30,379 bases of DNA from Bacteroidales bacterium M5 (GTDB taxonomy: Bacteria; Bacteroidota; Bacteroidia; Bacteroidales; Muribaculaceae). A model generated the notes under the pieces. The model had not been told where the DNA came from, did not search any database, and worked only from the letters and a program-made list of their open reading frames with translations. The stretch is from assembly GCA_001689535.1 (NCBI GenBank), contig LUJP01000007.1, positions 1 to 30,379 of the forward strand. Direction: 5' to 3'. The position numbers and the translations under genes were made by a program. Shown here in pieces: positions 1-8,692 of this stretch (positions are counted from its first letter, which is position 1; each line of letters starts with the position of its first letter).

Positions 1-16
1 CGTAGCTACGGCTACG
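1..16. repeat. short perfect hairpin at window edge
   Basis: CGTAGC-TACG-GCTACG is a perfect stem of 6 bp with a 4-nt loop. It resembles in form the 6-bp/4-nt hairpin at the other edge of the window (30336-30351). It may be the end of an intergenic repeat cut by the window boundary. There is no T tract after it, so it is not called as a terminator. Confidence 0.4.
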
Positions 17-143
17 CTCCTTCATCACAAGACAAAAATCACTCAGAGATATGCGATCCCAGCATTAGCAAATATTGGGGAACCGGCTCTTAACCCTGAC
101 GAGTGAACGAATAGGGAGTTTCTCTTATCTTGACGAATTTTGT

Positions 144-151
144 TAAATTTG
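144..151 (+). promoter_or_regulatory. -7 box for the GH27 gene
   Basis: TAAATTTG matches the Bacteroidota -7 consensus TAnnTTTG, 43 bases before the ATG. No clear TTTG is found at the expected -33 position (a TTTC lies near 119-122), so the call rests on the -7 box and position alone. Confidence 0.45.
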
Positions 152-193
152 TGCCTGATAAGTGTGCCTTAAATTATAATATCTTCTTAGACA

Positions 194-1783
194 ATGCATA
201 GGCTTTCGATTATATTCCTGCTGATAGTGTGCCCGGTTATGGCGTTCGGTTTTGATGCTCCCACCATGGGCTGGAGTTCGTGGAATACTTACCGTGTCAA
301 CATAAACGATTCATTGATTCGGTGTCAGGCTGATGCTCTTGTTAGGTCCGGGCTTAAAGAAGCCGGATATAACCACGTGAATATTGATGACGGATTTTTC
401 GGCGGCCGTGATGAAGCCACGGGAGAACTGAAATTCCATCCCGTCAGGTTCCCCGCCGGACTCAAGGGAACCGTGGACTATATCCATTCGCTTGGGCTCA
501 AGGCCGGTATATACAGCGATGCCGGAGCCAATACCTGCGGTTGCTACTGGGACAACGACACCATAGCCCGCAATGTGGGCCTTCTAGGGCATGAGAGCCG
601 GGATGCGCGTCTTTTCTTCAAGAACATAGGATTCGATTTCATAAAGATTGACTACTGCGGCGCCGACGGAAACCAGAACGAACAGCTGTATTATTACGAG
701 CCTGAACAGCGCTATAAAGCGATAGCTAAGGCCATAGCCGCGACTGGGCGCGACGATGTGAGGGTCAACGTGTGCCGCTGGGCGTTCCCGGGAACGTGGG
801 TGAGGGGCGTGGCTACTTCGTGGCGCACCACCTCTGATATCAATCCCTCCTGGGGATCTGTGCGCGGTATAATAGCCGAGAATCTCTATCTTTCGGCCTA
901 CGCCGGAGAGGGACACTACAACGATATGGATATGCTTGAAGTGGGACGCGGAATGAGTCCGGAGGAAGACCGCACTCATTTTGCCATGTGGTGCATGATG
1001 TCGTCGCCTCTTCTGATTGGATGTGACCTCACTTCGCTGAGTCCGGAGACACTGGGTCTTCTGACCAATCCCGAACTCATCGCCATAAATCAGGATCCGC
1101 TCGGACTGCAGGCATACGTGGCCAAGACTGACGGGAAGACTTATGTCCTGGTGAAGGACGTGATCAGCCGCGACTCCACTACAAGGGCTGTGGCCCTGTA
1201 TAATCCCACTGATTCGGTGAGGCGCATTTCTCTTGGTCTTGATGAGGTGCAGCTTGCCGAGCCTGCGGCGGTGCGTGATGTGCTGAATTGCATTGATCTC
1301 GCGCCTGTGGCCGATTCGCTCATAGCCGTTGTGCCGCCGCATGGCGTCAGGATATATCGCCTCGACGGCACCCGGCGCACGATGCGCACCCGCTATGAGG
1401 CAGAGACGGCCTTCCTTTCCGCTTATCAGGAACTATACAATCCCGAGTATGCCGGTACGGCATATTATGAGCCCCGCGCCGGCGCTTCCGGAGGAATGAT
1501 AGTGCGCAATATGGGAATGACACCTGCCAACGACATGATATGGCGCGACGTGACCGTGGATAAGGACGGAGATTACGCGATATCATTCCGGGTATTTGGC
1601 GACCGTCCGGTGGAAATGATTGTGTTTGTCAACGATGGACGGGGATATAAGCTCTCTGTCAGCGGCCGTCCTGGGGGAGAAGAGGTGGGACTGAAGCTAC
1701 CGTTGAATGCCGGTCGCAATACGATTCGTCTGGCCTCGTGCGACAAGGCTCCCGATGTGGATTATATGACCGTAGGGCGATAA
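194..1783 (+). CDS. GH27 alpha-galactosidase with C-terminal carbohydrate-binding domain
   Basis: Secreted glycoside hydrolase expected to remove terminal alpha-1,6-linked galactose from glycans by a retaining mechanism. An N-terminal signal peptide (about residues 1-19) precedes the GH27 start motif MGWSSWNTY (25-33). DDGFF (65-69) is the substrate loop. KIDYCG gives nucleophile D153 and RTTSDI gives acid/base D215, by alignment with the D170/D231 pair of human alpha-galactosidase A. NDMDMLEVG and SSPLLIGCDL are further family blocks, and a small beta domain closes the catalytic part near 390. Residues about 400-529 begin YEAE and end with an aspartate-containing PDVDYMTV, typical of CBM35/CBM6-like modules. 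The gene is the first of three on this strand. No SusC/SusD genes are adjacent. The family call is firm; the precise substrate and the CBM family are inference. Confidence 0.93.
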   Translation: MHRLSIIFLLIVCPVMAFGFDAPTMGWSSWNTYRVNINDSLIRCQADALVRSGLKEAGYNHVNIDDGFFGGRDEATGELKFHPVRFPAGLKGTVDYIHSLGLKAGIYSDAGANTCGCYWDNDTIARNVGLLGHESRDARLFFKNIGFDFIKIDYCGADGNQNEQLYYYEPEQRYKAIAKAIAATGRDDVRVNVCRWAFPGTWVRGVATSWRTTSDINPSWGSVRGIIAENLYLSAYAGEGHYNDMDMLEVGRGMSPEEDRTHFAMWCMMSSPLLIGCDLTSLSPETLGLLTNPELIAINQDPLGLQAYVAKTDGKTYVLVKDVISRDSTTRAVALYNPTDSVRRISLGLDEVQLAEPAAVRDVLNCIDLAPVADSLIAVVPPHGVRIYRLDGTRRTMRTRYEAETAFLSAYQELYNPEYAGTAYYEPRAGASGGMIVRNMGMTPANDMIWRDVTVDKDGDYAISFRVFGDRPVEMIVFVNDGRGYKLSVSGRPGGEEVGLKLPLNAGRNTIRLASCDKAPDVDYMTVGR

Positions 1784-1867
1784 AATACCACGGGATTATC
1801 CGAAAAAATCGCACTTCATGCAATTTATGGTCGGGAAATGCGTCTTATTTTTCAAAGTAATAACAAT

Positions 1868-3235
1868 ATGGAAAAGAAAAATCTTAGCCGGATCTGCATG
1901 TTAATTGCCGTCGTAATGTTCGGAGTAGCCGATGTTTATGCCTTGACCGGCTCATGGCGTGGAAATCTTAATCTGGGACAGATGAAAGTGCCTTTGGTTT
2001 TCAACTTTTCTGAAACGGCGGCGGGAGAGATACGGTGCACGATGGACTCACCGTCGCAGGGCGCGAAAGGAATAGCGACAGAAGTGGTGCTTTGTACCGC
2101 CGACTCAGTATCGCTTACCTGCAATGCCATTGGTGCATCGTATACTGGCAAAATCTCCGCCGGTTCCATCAATGGCCGTTTCCGTCAGCGGGGCTATGAG
2201 TTTCCGCTCGACCTGACCCCCGACCGCCCGGCGGAGGAACGCCGACCGCAGACGCCCAAGCCTCCGTTTCCTTATAGTGTGATAGACACATCTTTCACAG
2301 CTCCCGATGGAGCGGTAATGAGCGCCACATTGACTCTTCCGCATACCCTCTCCGGCAAGAAGGTTCCAGCTGTGGTGATGGTAACCGGCAGCGGTCCGCA
2401 GAACCGCGACGAGGAGTATTGTGATCATAAGCCATTTGCCGTTATTGCCGATTTTCTTGCCCGCAACGGCATAGCCTCCCTGCGCTACGACGACCGCGGT
2501 ACGGGAAAATCTACGGGCGATTTCCTTACATCGACCACTTTCACATTCAGGGATGACGCTGTGAGCGGAATTGATTTTCTTCGTTCGCTTGACTGCATAG
2601 GCAAGACGGGCGTTCTCGGACATTCTGAAGGTGGCACAATAGCGTTTATGGCCGGAGCGGAGGATAAAGCCGATTTCATAGTTTCTCTGGCGGGAATGGC
2701 CGTTTCCGGTAAAGAGGCCATGATGAGGCAGAACGAGCATGCTCTCGATAAATCCGGTCTGTCAGACGTCGATAAGCTCAATAGTCTGAAAATAATCGGA
2801 ATAGTGTTTGATACAATCGCCAGGCAGGTGCGCGACGGTGTGTCGTCTCCTATTGATATAGATTCACTTGTAGCCGGCAACGGCGTGCAGTTGCCTCTGC
2901 AGATTGTCCAGTCGCTGAAGATGACGCAGAGCACACGAGCCCCTTGGGTAGATTGTTTCCTGACCATAAACCCGCGGGAGTATCTTGCCAAGGTGAAGTG
3001 CCCCGTGCTGGCAATCAATGGTGAAAAGGATATGCAGGTGAGTCCCGACAATCTCGCTGTGATAAAGGAGTTTGTACCGAAGGCCGAGGCTATGCTGATG
3101 CCTGACCTGAACCATCTGCTGCAGCATGCCGTCACGGGCGAGATGACGGAGTATGATGAAATCCGCGAGACAATCTCTCCCGAGGTGCTTGAGGCCATCG
3201 TGCAGTTTATAAATAACCAAATGCAAAAGAAATGA
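1868..3235 (+). CDS. secreted alpha/beta hydrolase (serine esterase/peptidase-like)
   Basis: Predicted exported serine hydrolase of unknown substrate. The ATG at 1868 gives 455 residues starting MEKKNLSRICML with a typical signal peptide ending near residue 25; the in-frame ATG at 1838 would add ten polar residues before it and is less likely. Residues about 26-120 form a beta-rich N-terminal domain (LTGSWRGNL onward) found in many Bacteroidota hydrolases. The fold follows from about 136: oxyanion segment VTGSGPQNRDE (172-182), RYDDRGTGKS (206-215), nucleophile elbow GHSEGG with S253, acid D388 in NGEKD and H416 in PDLNH. The stop overlaps the next start (ATGA), so it is cotranslated with the GNAT gene. 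The fold and triad are well supported; the substrate is not. Confidence 0.88.
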   Translation: MEKKNLSRICMLIAVVMFGVADVYALTGSWRGNLNLGQMKVPLVFNFSETAAGEIRCTMDSPSQGAKGIATEVVLCTADSVSLTCNAIGASYTGKISAGSINGRFRQRGYEFPLDLTPDRPAEERRPQTPKPPFPYSVIDTSFTAPDGAVMSATLTLPHTLSGKKVPAVVMVTGSGPQNRDEEYCDHKPFAVIADFLARNGIASLRYDDRGTGKSTGDFLTSTTFTFRDDAVSGIDFLRSLDCIGKTGVLGHSEGGTIAFMAGAEDKADFIVSLAGMAVSGKEAMMRQNEHALDKSGLSDVDKLNSLKIIGIVFDTIARQVRDGVSSPIDIDSLVAGNGVQLPLQIVQSLKMTQSTRAPWVDCFLTINPREYLAKVKCPVLAINGEKDMQVSPDNLAVIKEFVPKAEAMLMPDLNHLLQHAVTGEMTEYDEIRETISPEVLEAIVQFINNQMQKK

Positions 3236-3777
3236 TTGAAACAGAAAGACTGATACTGCGGCCTTGGCGCGAGGATGATGCCGGGACACTGTATAAATAC
3301 GCGAGCGACCCTGAAATAGGGCCCATTGCAGGCTGGCCTCCTCACACTTCGGTGGAAAACAGCCTGGAAATAATCCGCACGGTGTTTAACGCTCCCGAAA
3401 CCTATGCTGTGGTGGTGAAAGAGACAGGCGAACCCGTGGGTGCCTGCGGAATAATGTTTTCAGACGGCCTTCACTCCGCAACCATGAAGAATGGAGAGGC
3501 CGAGATAGGATATTGGATCGGAAAGCCGTATTGGGGCCGCGGATTGATTCCCGAGGCGGTTGCCGCCCTGTTGTCGAGATGCTTCAATGAGCTTGGGCTT
3601 GACGCGGTCTGGTGCGGCTATTACGACGGTAACACTAAATCGAAGCGCGTGTGTGAGAAGTGCGGTTTCAAATATCACCATACCAACCATGATATTGACT
3701 CACCGCTTGGCGACAAACGGATAGAGCATTTCCATACAATGACTAAAGAGGATTATATGGAAATGCACGCCGGTTGA
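3232..3777 (+). CDS. GNAT N-acetyltransferase, RimJ/RimL-like
   Basis: 181-residue acetyltransferase that would move an acetyl group from acetyl-CoA to an amine (protein N-terminus or small molecule). It opens with the hallmark of the RimJ/RimL branch, ETERLILRPWREDD (3-16). It has the pattern EIGYWIGKPYWGRGLIPEA, which holds the acetyl-CoA pyrophosphate loop, and a late GNTKSKRVCEKCGFKYHH segment, where members of the branch carry N-x-x-S and GF. Its ATG overlaps the stop of the hydrolase gene in ATGA. It converges with the dcu gene across only 15 bases, with no terminator visible. Acceptor unknown. Confidence 0.88.
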   Translation: MIETERLILRPWREDDAGTLYKYASDPEIGPIAGWPPHTSVENSLEIIRTVFNAPETYAVVVKETGEPVGACGIMFSDGLHSATMKNGEAEIGYWIGKPYWGRGLIPEAVAALLSRCFNELGLDAVWCGYYDGNTKSKRVCEKCGFKYHHTNHDIDSPLGDKRIEHFHTMTKEDYMEMHAG

Positions 3778-3792
3778 GAGTGAGGCTTGTGT

Positions 3793-5094
3793 TTACCAGT
3801 AGATGTTTATCAGCAACAATCCTACGCCTATGGCCACGGCGCTTGCCACCAGTCCCGGCATCATGAAGGAATGGTTGAGCACATATTTGCCGATGTGGGT
3901 TGTGCCGGTGCGGTCAAAGTTGATGGCTGCAACGATGGTGGGATAGTTGGGGATAAAGAAGTAGCCGTTGACAGCCGGGAACAGAGCTATCAGCAGGTAG
4001 GGACTCAGGCCCAGTGCTACGCCAAGCGGCATCACGGCGCGCACCGTTGCGGCCTGGCTATACAGCAGGATTGACATTATGAACAGTGCCAGACAGAACA
4101 GCCAGGGCATTTCCTGCACCATTCCCTGAATCGAACCGGTGAGCTGGGCCATGTTGCCGTTGATGAAGGTGTCGCCCATCCAGGCGATGCCGAAAATCGC
4201 TATCACGGCCTGCATTCCGGCGATGAACACGCTTCCTCGTGTAGGCGATATGCCGTCTATTCGGCAGCAGAGCATGATGATGGCGGCGGTGGACAACATC
4301 AGTATCTCTATCACTGCAGGCATGTCTACGGGAGTGCCGTCAAATACAGGACGCATTCCCGGAATTGAGCCAAACAGCACAATCAGGAATGTGGCGGCAA
4401 GAAACAGTATCACCGAAAGCTTGGCGCGGAAGGGAGTCTTCACCTGATTGTAGGAATGCTCGTTTTCTTTTATCATCCCTTCTTTCACGCGACGCTGGTA
4501 TTCGGGATCGTCCATAAGCTCTTTGCCCACTTTGCGCGAGAAAAACGCAGCTACGAGCACGCCGCACAGCGTGGCGGGAATCGACACTTTCAGGATGTCG
4601 AAGAGCGATATCCCGGCTCCTGCAAGCAATCCCAGCAGCGCCACCGTCGCGGCGGAAATGGGGCTGGCGGTGATGGCCTGCTGCGAGGCTATCACGGCTA
4701 TGCCCAGAGGCCGTTCGGGGCGAATCTTGGTATCGCGGGCCACTTCGGCTATTACCGGCAGCACTGAATATGCCACATGGCCTGTTCCGGCCACAAACGT
4801 GAAGGCGTAGGTGACGAGCGGGCTCAGGAATGTGACATGCGACGGATTTTTCCGCAGAAGTTTCTCGGCAAGCAACACCAGATAATCCAGACCGCCTGCA
4901 GCCTGCATCGCAGCGGCGGCGGCTATCACGGCCGCTATCATCAGCATCACGTCGATAGGCGGCGAGGTGGGTTCCAGACCGAATAAAAACACAAGGACGG
5001 ACATGCCTATGCCGCCCATCACTCCGAGGCCTATGCCACCGAGACGCGCGCCAACCACTATGGCGGCCAGTACGAATAGAAGCTGGAATATCAT
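3793..5094 (-). CDS. anaerobic C4-dicarboxylate transporter, DcuA/DcuB family
   Basis: 433-residue inner-membrane carrier, very hydrophobic throughout, with the usual Dcu family length. Family members exchange fumarate, malate or aspartate for succinate during anaerobic growth, which fits a fumarate-respiring gut anaerobe exporting succinate. Recognisable blocks are the N-terminal helices ending in GLEPTSPPIDVMLMI, then LVTYAFTFVAGTGHVAYSVLPVIAEVA and GIAVIASQQAITASPISAA, and a charged cytoplasmic loop near residues 190-215. The gene lies 52 bases downstream of the HAD phosphatase on the same strand. No -7 box is seen in that gap, so read-through from the recO operon is possible. DcuA versus DcuB cannot be settled by eye. 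Confidence 0.92.
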   Translation of the reverse strand: MIFQLLFVLAAIVVGARLGGIGLGVMGGIGMSVLVFLFGLEPTSPPIDVMLMIAAVIAAAAAMQAAGGLDYLVLLAEKLLRKNPSHVTFLSPLVTYAFTFVAGTGHVAYSVLPVIAEVARDTKIRPERPLGIAVIASQQAITASPISAATVALLGLLAGAGISLFDILKVSIPATLCGVLVAAFFSRKVGKELMDDPEYQRRVKEGMIKENEHSYNQVKTPFRAKLSVILFLAATFLIVLFGSIPGMRPVFDGTPVDMPAVIEILMLSTAAIIMLCCRIDGISPTRGSVFIAGMQAVIAIFGIAWMGDTFINGNMAQLTGSIQGMVQEMPWLFCLALFIMSILLYSQAATVRAVMPLGVALGLSPYLLIALFPAVNGYFFIPNYPTIVAAINFDRTGTTHIGKYVLNHSFMMPGLVASAVAIGVGLLLINIYW

Positions 5095-5146
5095 CGTAGG
5101 TTATGTTGTGAAATGTTTCTATGTCTTTATAATGCTCCGGAGGACG

Positions 5147-5989
5147 TTAAAGTTGAATGCCGGTATCTTTTTCGATGAAAAGAACCACAGAATCGGCGGT
5201 ATTGGGCCCGATTATCACATCGGCGCTCTCTTTCACCTGCGGAAACGCATTGGCCACAGCCACGGCTACGTCGGCCTCACGCATCATGGGGAGGTCGTTG
5301 AGGTTGTCGCCGAACACCACCAGCCTTTCCGCGCCCGTCATGGCCTTGAGTTTTCTCACAGCCGAAGCTTTTGAAACCCCTCGGTCGAAAATCTCCAGAT
5401 ATCCGTTTGCGGGATTAAAAATGTCGGGATAACATGAATATGAGCAGCACCCGCAGGTATCGAGCTGTGTGGCGGCGCGCTGCAGCGATTCAAGCGGGCC
5501 GAGGGCGAATATCAGTATCGGCTCTGCATGCCCGGGCATCTTCTCCGTGTTTATGTGCATACGTTTCAGCTCCAGGTGCGAGCGCTCCCCGGCGAATTTT
5601 CTCACCGCATTGCTTATCGGACCGCAATAGTAGGAGTGTATTATGGCGTCGGGGGCTATGGTGTAGACAAACGGGTGGATTCCTTCTGCCGCGAGTATGG
5701 CGAGAATCCGGTCGCGTACTGGCTGGCCGATGAGTTGCGGGTCGATATACCGGCGCGATGTGCGGTCCCACATCGTGGCTCCGGTAAAAGTGATGAGCGG
5801 AATGGTGGTAAAAGCGTGGCTGAGCAGCCGGTCGACGGTGGCTGGCGTGCGCGCCGTGGCCACGCTTATCATGACGCCCTTCCGCGACAGCTCCGATATG
5901 ATCGCGGCCGACCGCTGCGAAACCTGTGAACAGCCATCAAGCAGCGTTCCGTCCAGATCGGTTATATATAGTGTCTTTTGTGAGTTCAT
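5147..5989 (-). CDS. Cof-type HAD-IIB sugar-phosphate phosphatase
   Basis: 280-residue phosphatase of the Cof/HAD-IIB group, which usually acts on sugar phosphates or flavin/PLP-type small phosphates. Motif I is DLDGT with D11 and D13, motif II is T45 in VATAR, K207 is the likely motif III lysine, and motif IV is FGDNLNDLPMM with D228 and D232. The large cap domain lies between about 80 and 195 and contains an unusual cluster, CGCC (179-182). A longer reading from 6115 runs through the end of the kinase gene and is rejected. The ATG at 5989 overlaps the kinase stop in ATGA, pointing to translational coupling. The exact substrate is unknown. Confidence 0.9.
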   Translation of the reverse strand: MNSQKTLYITDLDGTLLDGCSQVSQRSAAIISELSRKGVMISVATARTPATVDRLLSHAFTTIPLITFTGATMWDRTSRRYIDPQLIGQPVRDRILAILAAEGIHPFVYTIAPDAIIHSYYCGPISNAVRKFAGERSHLELKRMHINTEKMPGHAEPILIFALGPLESLQRAATQLDTCGCCSYSCYPDIFNPANGYLEIFDRGVSKASAVRKLKAMTGAERLVVFGDNLNDLPMMREADVAVAVANAFPQVKESADVIIGPNTADSVVLFIEKDTGIQL

Positions 5990-7194
5990 GATTTCTGAAG
6001 AGGTATATTGATTTCGAAGGTGGTGGCGATGCCGGGTGAGGAACTGCTCACGAAGATTCGGCCGCCATGGTATTGCTCGATTATGCGTCGGGCGAGGGTG
6101 AGGCCCAGGCCCCACCCTCTTTGTTTGGTGGTGTGGCCCGGTCGGAACACTCTTTTGAAGTCTTTGTGCGGAATGCCGCGTCCGGTATCTGTGACGGTGA
6201 TTATGGCCGTTCCGTTTAGTTTCGTCATCTCTATCGCTATCCGGCCTCGGCCGTTCATGGCGTCGACCGCGTTTTTAATGAGGTTCTCCATTACCCACTG
6301 GAGCAGCGGCGGCGATACATTCGCCATGGCCGCACCGGCGGGAAGGTTTACCTGCAGGGCTATGTTGGAGGAGATGCGTGTGAGCATATAGTCGGCTGCG
6401 GTGCTCACTACTTCCCGCAGATCGGCGAGTTCCATGACAGGCTGTGAGCCGATTTTGGAAAACCGGCTTGCGATAGTCTCGAGGCGCCGCACATCTTTGT
6501 CCATCTCCTCGGTAATTTCGCTGTCGGTTCCGGATTCCCGCAAAATCTCGATCCAGGCCATTAGCGATGAGATGGGGGTGCCGAGCTGATGGGCGGTCTC
6601 TTTCGAGAGACCCACCCACACCATGTTCTGTTCGGCCTGCTTAGATGATGATACGGCGAAATATACTATAGCCACAAATGCCGCTATCATGGCAATCATT
6701 ATGTAGGGATAGATGTTGAGGGCGCGCAGTAACCGCGAATCCTGGTAATACAGATGCTGGAGCGTCGACGGGGAAATCATTATGTGGATCACGTGGCCAG
6801 TGCGTCGCAGTTCATCGAGTTTCCCGGCGAGAAAAATGGCGTTGGCCGGGGAAATATAAAGTGAGTCAGAGCCTACGGCCGTTTCCGGCAGGTCGAAATT
6901 ACGCTGCATGAGTATCTTTCCGGCGTCGTCAGTGAGAATTACCGGAATGGAAGTGTTGGTTTCGATTATTTCCAGCAGAAAATCCAGATTACTTCCCGAT
7001 GCATCCGATCCGGTTGAAGTCTCCGCCGAGGCTATCTGCCGAGTTGCGTCAGCCCATATCTGCATCCTTATTCTTTCCTGTTCGGCAACCCCCTTGGCCA
7101 GAGAGTTGGAGAACAGCAGGAATGCCGCCACAATTATAATCGAGGCAATTAGAAACAGAATTTTGCCATGTCGGCGTATTGACGGAGCATTCAT
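5986..7194 (-). CDS. sensor histidine kinase, orphan
   Basis: 402-residue membrane-bound kinase. TM1 spans about residues 11-30, a periplasmic sensor region about 31-160 contains a PAS/dCache-like stretch (VILTDDAGKILM), and TM2 spans 162-181. There is no HAMP domain between TM2 and the H box. The H box SKETAHQLGTPIS holds phospho-acceptor H202. The ATPase domain has N-box ENLIKNAVDAM (303-313), G1 DTGRGIP (336-342), F box FKRVFRPG and G2 GWGLGL (360-365), all intact. No response regulator is nearby: upstream is recO (17-bp gap) and downstream the HAD phosphatase (ATGA overlap). Signal and partner are unknown. Confidence 0.92.
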   Translation of the reverse strand: MNAPSIRRHGKILFLIASIIIVAAFLLFSNSLAKGVAEQERIRMQIWADATRQIASAETSTGSDASGSNLDFLLEIIETNTSIPVILTDDAGKILMQRNFDLPETAVGSDSLYISPANAIFLAGKLDELRRTGHVIHIMISPSTLQHLYYQDSRLLRALNIYPYIMIAMIAAFVAIVYFAVSSSKQAEQNMVWVGLSKETAHQLGTPISSLMAWIEILRESGTDSEITEEMDKDVRRLETIASRFSKIGSQPVMELADLREVVSTAADYMLTRISSNIALQVNLPAGAAMANVSPPLLQWVMENLIKNAVDAMNGRGRIAIEMTKLNGTAIITVTDTGRGIPHKDFKRVFRPGHTTKQRGWGLGLTLARRIIEQYHGGRIFVSSSSPGIATTFEINIPLQKS

Positions 7195-7211
7195 TTGTCG
7201 GAGAAATCGAA

Positions 7212-7928
7212 TCAGAAGAGGGTGCGGAGGATGTCGAGAGATTTCAGGGAGCGCAGGGAGGCCACGTGGAGGGAGTAATAGTCGAGAATCAGGTCGAGAA
7301 TGCGGGAGCGTTCGGCGCGCGTCATCCGGTAGAGGTGCATGTTTGCGGCGGTCATGCGGCTGAGCCGTGCCACAGCCTCGGCATCAGACGGCGGGAGATA
7401 ATGACGGTGTAGGGGAGGAGAGGCGCGGAAACGTCCTTCGGCCATGTCGAACACCATTCCGGGGTGGAAATCATCGGTGCGCGGTTCGATGCCTATGAAG
7501 CGTCCCAGACCCATGAGCATCATTATATGGAAGTTTGCGGTGCGTTCGGCCGGGAGTGCCGCAAGTACCTCCATGCAGTTGTAGATGTATGCAAACAGAC
7601 CTTCGTCAGGGCCGCTTTCGCGCAGCACAGAGCCGAGCACCTCGGCGGTAAACAGCGCAAGCGAGCTTTTCACGGGATTGCCGTGGATTGCCGAGGAGGC
7701 TGTGGACATAGGCCGGGGTTCGTGCATGAGAAGTATGTCGGAGCCACGGCGCGTGTCGGCCACGCATTCCACCGCACTCAGGGGCATGAGTAACGCGCGG
7801 CGCCTAATCGCCTCGCGCCCTCCGCCGGCCGGCAGAGCGAATGCCACCCTTCCGGCCTCGAGCGCGAATGCCGTGAGGATGGAACTGCGCTCATTGTGCT
7901 TGATGGTGCGCAGGGCTATTATGTGCAT
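7212..7928 (-). CDS. recO: DNA repair protein RecO
   Basis: Recombination mediator that loads RecA on SSB-coated gaps in the RecFOR pathway and anneals single strands. The N-terminal OB-fold strand reads MHIIALRTIKHNERSSILTAFAL, the typical RecO opening; the helical C-terminal part includes SSLALFTAEVLGSVLRE and NFHIMMLMGLGRFIGIEP. The four-cysteine zinc motif of some RecO proteins is absent, as in many Bacteroidota. The ATG at 7928 gives 238 residues; a GTG at 7940 is also in frame and would add four. The family is divergent, so the call rests on the N-terminal signature, length and overall pattern. It probably heads an operon with the kinase and phosphatase. Confidence 0.85.
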   Translation of the reverse strand: MHIIALRTIKHNERSSILTAFALEAGRVAFALPAGGGREAIRRRALLMPLSAVECVADTRRGSDILLMHEPRPMSTASSAIHGNPVKSSLALFTAEVLGSVLRESGPDEGLFAYIYNCMEVLAALPAERTANFHIMMLMGLGRFIGIEPRTDDFHPGMVFDMAEGRFRASPPLHRHYLPPSDAEAVARLSRMTAANMHLYRMTRAERSRILDLILDYYSLHVASLRSLKSLDILRTLF

Positions 7929-7946
7929 GGGTGTCTTCACTGCTTA

Positions 7947-7954
7947 CAAAGTTA
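7947..7954 (-). promoter_or_regulatory. -7 box for recO
   Basis: On the minus strand this reads TAACTTTG, a match to TAnnTTTG. Transcription would begin near 7942, about 14 bases before the ATG at 7928, giving a very short leader. There is no TTTG at the expected -33 spacing. Confidence 0.4.
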
Positions 7955-8146
7955 ACAAAAATAAGAGAACACTGTTTTTATCCCGCCCAAATTGCATTGT
8001 CTGTTTCCCGCATGCTTTTTTACGCCGGAATAACGGCGCGTTGGGTCGCCTTACGTCAAAAATCCCTCGAAAAAGCCCTCCCGACACCCGAAAACAGATA
8101 AAATTTCCACGAAATTGACATGTTTTGATAAATTTTAGTGAGAATA

Positions 8147-8178
8147 TTTGCCGGGAATAAAAAAAGAGGCTATATTTG
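8147..8178 (+). promoter_or_regulatory. promoter of the tRNA-Glu/rpsT/tRNA-Glu unit
   Basis: TTTG (8147-8150), then 20 bases, then TATATTTG (8171-8178) is a full match to the Bacteroidota housekeeping promoter TTTG-N19-20-TAnnTTTG. The predicted start near 8183 lies about 25 bases before the first tRNA. Confidence 0.8.
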
Positions 8179-8207
8179 CAGTCGATTTTGCGCCGAGCGC
8201 TATCTCC

Positions 8208-8282
8208 GGCCCATTCGTCTATCGGCTAGGACGCAAGATTTTCATTCTTGAAAGAGGAGTTCGATTCTCCTATGGGCTACCA
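8208..8282 (+). tRNA. tRNA-Glu (anticodon TTC), copy 1, CCA encoded
   Basis: Full cloverleaf by eye. The acceptor arms GGCCCAT and ATGGGCT pair with one G-U at the end. The anticodon stem CAAGA/TCTTG encloses loop TTTTCAT with anticodon TTC, and the T stem AGGAG/CTCCT encloses TTCGATT. The discriminator is A (8279), followed by a genomically encoded CCA (8280-8282). rpsT starts 35 bases further on. Confidence 0.97.
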
Positions 8283-8317
8283 TTAATCAAAATAACTAAG
8301 AACATCCAACAAAAGCA

Positions 8318-8575
8318 ATGGCAAACCATAAATCATCGCTTAAGAGAATTCGTCAGACTGAGTCGCGTCGTCTTCGTAACCGTTACTATGCAAAGACTGC
8401 TCGTAACGCCGTTCGCAATCTCCGCAAGATGACCGACAAGACCGAGGCTGCTACCGCCCTGGTAAAAGTTACCGCTATGCTCGACCGCCTCGCAAGCAAA
8501 AATACTATTTCCAAGAATAAGGCTTCCAACCTTAAGAGCAAGCTCCAGCGCCACGTCAACAAAATCTCTGCCTGA
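8318..8575 (+). CDS. rpsT: 30S ribosomal protein bS20
   Basis: 85-residue, strongly basic helical protein of the small subunit body, which binds 16S rRNA helices in the 5' and 3' minor domains. The start MANHKSSLKRIRQTESRRLRNR and the end NLKSKLQRHVNKI are characteristic of S20, and the length is normal. It lies between two identical tRNA-Glu genes in one probable transcript with a single promoter (8147-8178) and one terminator (8723-8757), so its mRNA ends should be produced by tRNA processing. No Shine-Dalgarno sequence is seen before the ATG, as is usual in this phylum. Confidence 0.97.
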   Translation: MANHKSSLKRIRQTESRRLRNRYYAKTARNAVRNLRKMTDKTEAATALVKVTAMLDRLASKNTISKNKASNLKSKLQRHVNKISA

Positions 8576-8620
8576 TTGGTGCTTCGGCATAGCCTTTGCT
8601 GATAATAGGAAGTAGATTCC

Positions 8621-8692
8621 GGCCCATTCGTCTATCGGCTAGGACGCAAGATTTTCATTCTTGAAAGAGGAGTTCGATTCTCCTATGGGCTA
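8621..8692 (+). tRNA. tRNA-Glu (anticodon TTC), copy 2, CCA not encoded
   Basis: Identical over all 72 bases to the copy at 8208-8279, including anticodon TTC and discriminator A. It is followed by CCC instead of CCA, so the CCA end must be completed by tRNA nucleotidyltransferase. An intrinsic terminator follows 30 bases downstream. Confidence 0.97.

Noticed and set aside
584..1342. 252-codon open frame on the minus strand inside the GH27 gene
   Set aside because: It lies wholly within a gene with clear catalytic motifs, is rich in His and Arg as shadow frames are, and shows no domain.
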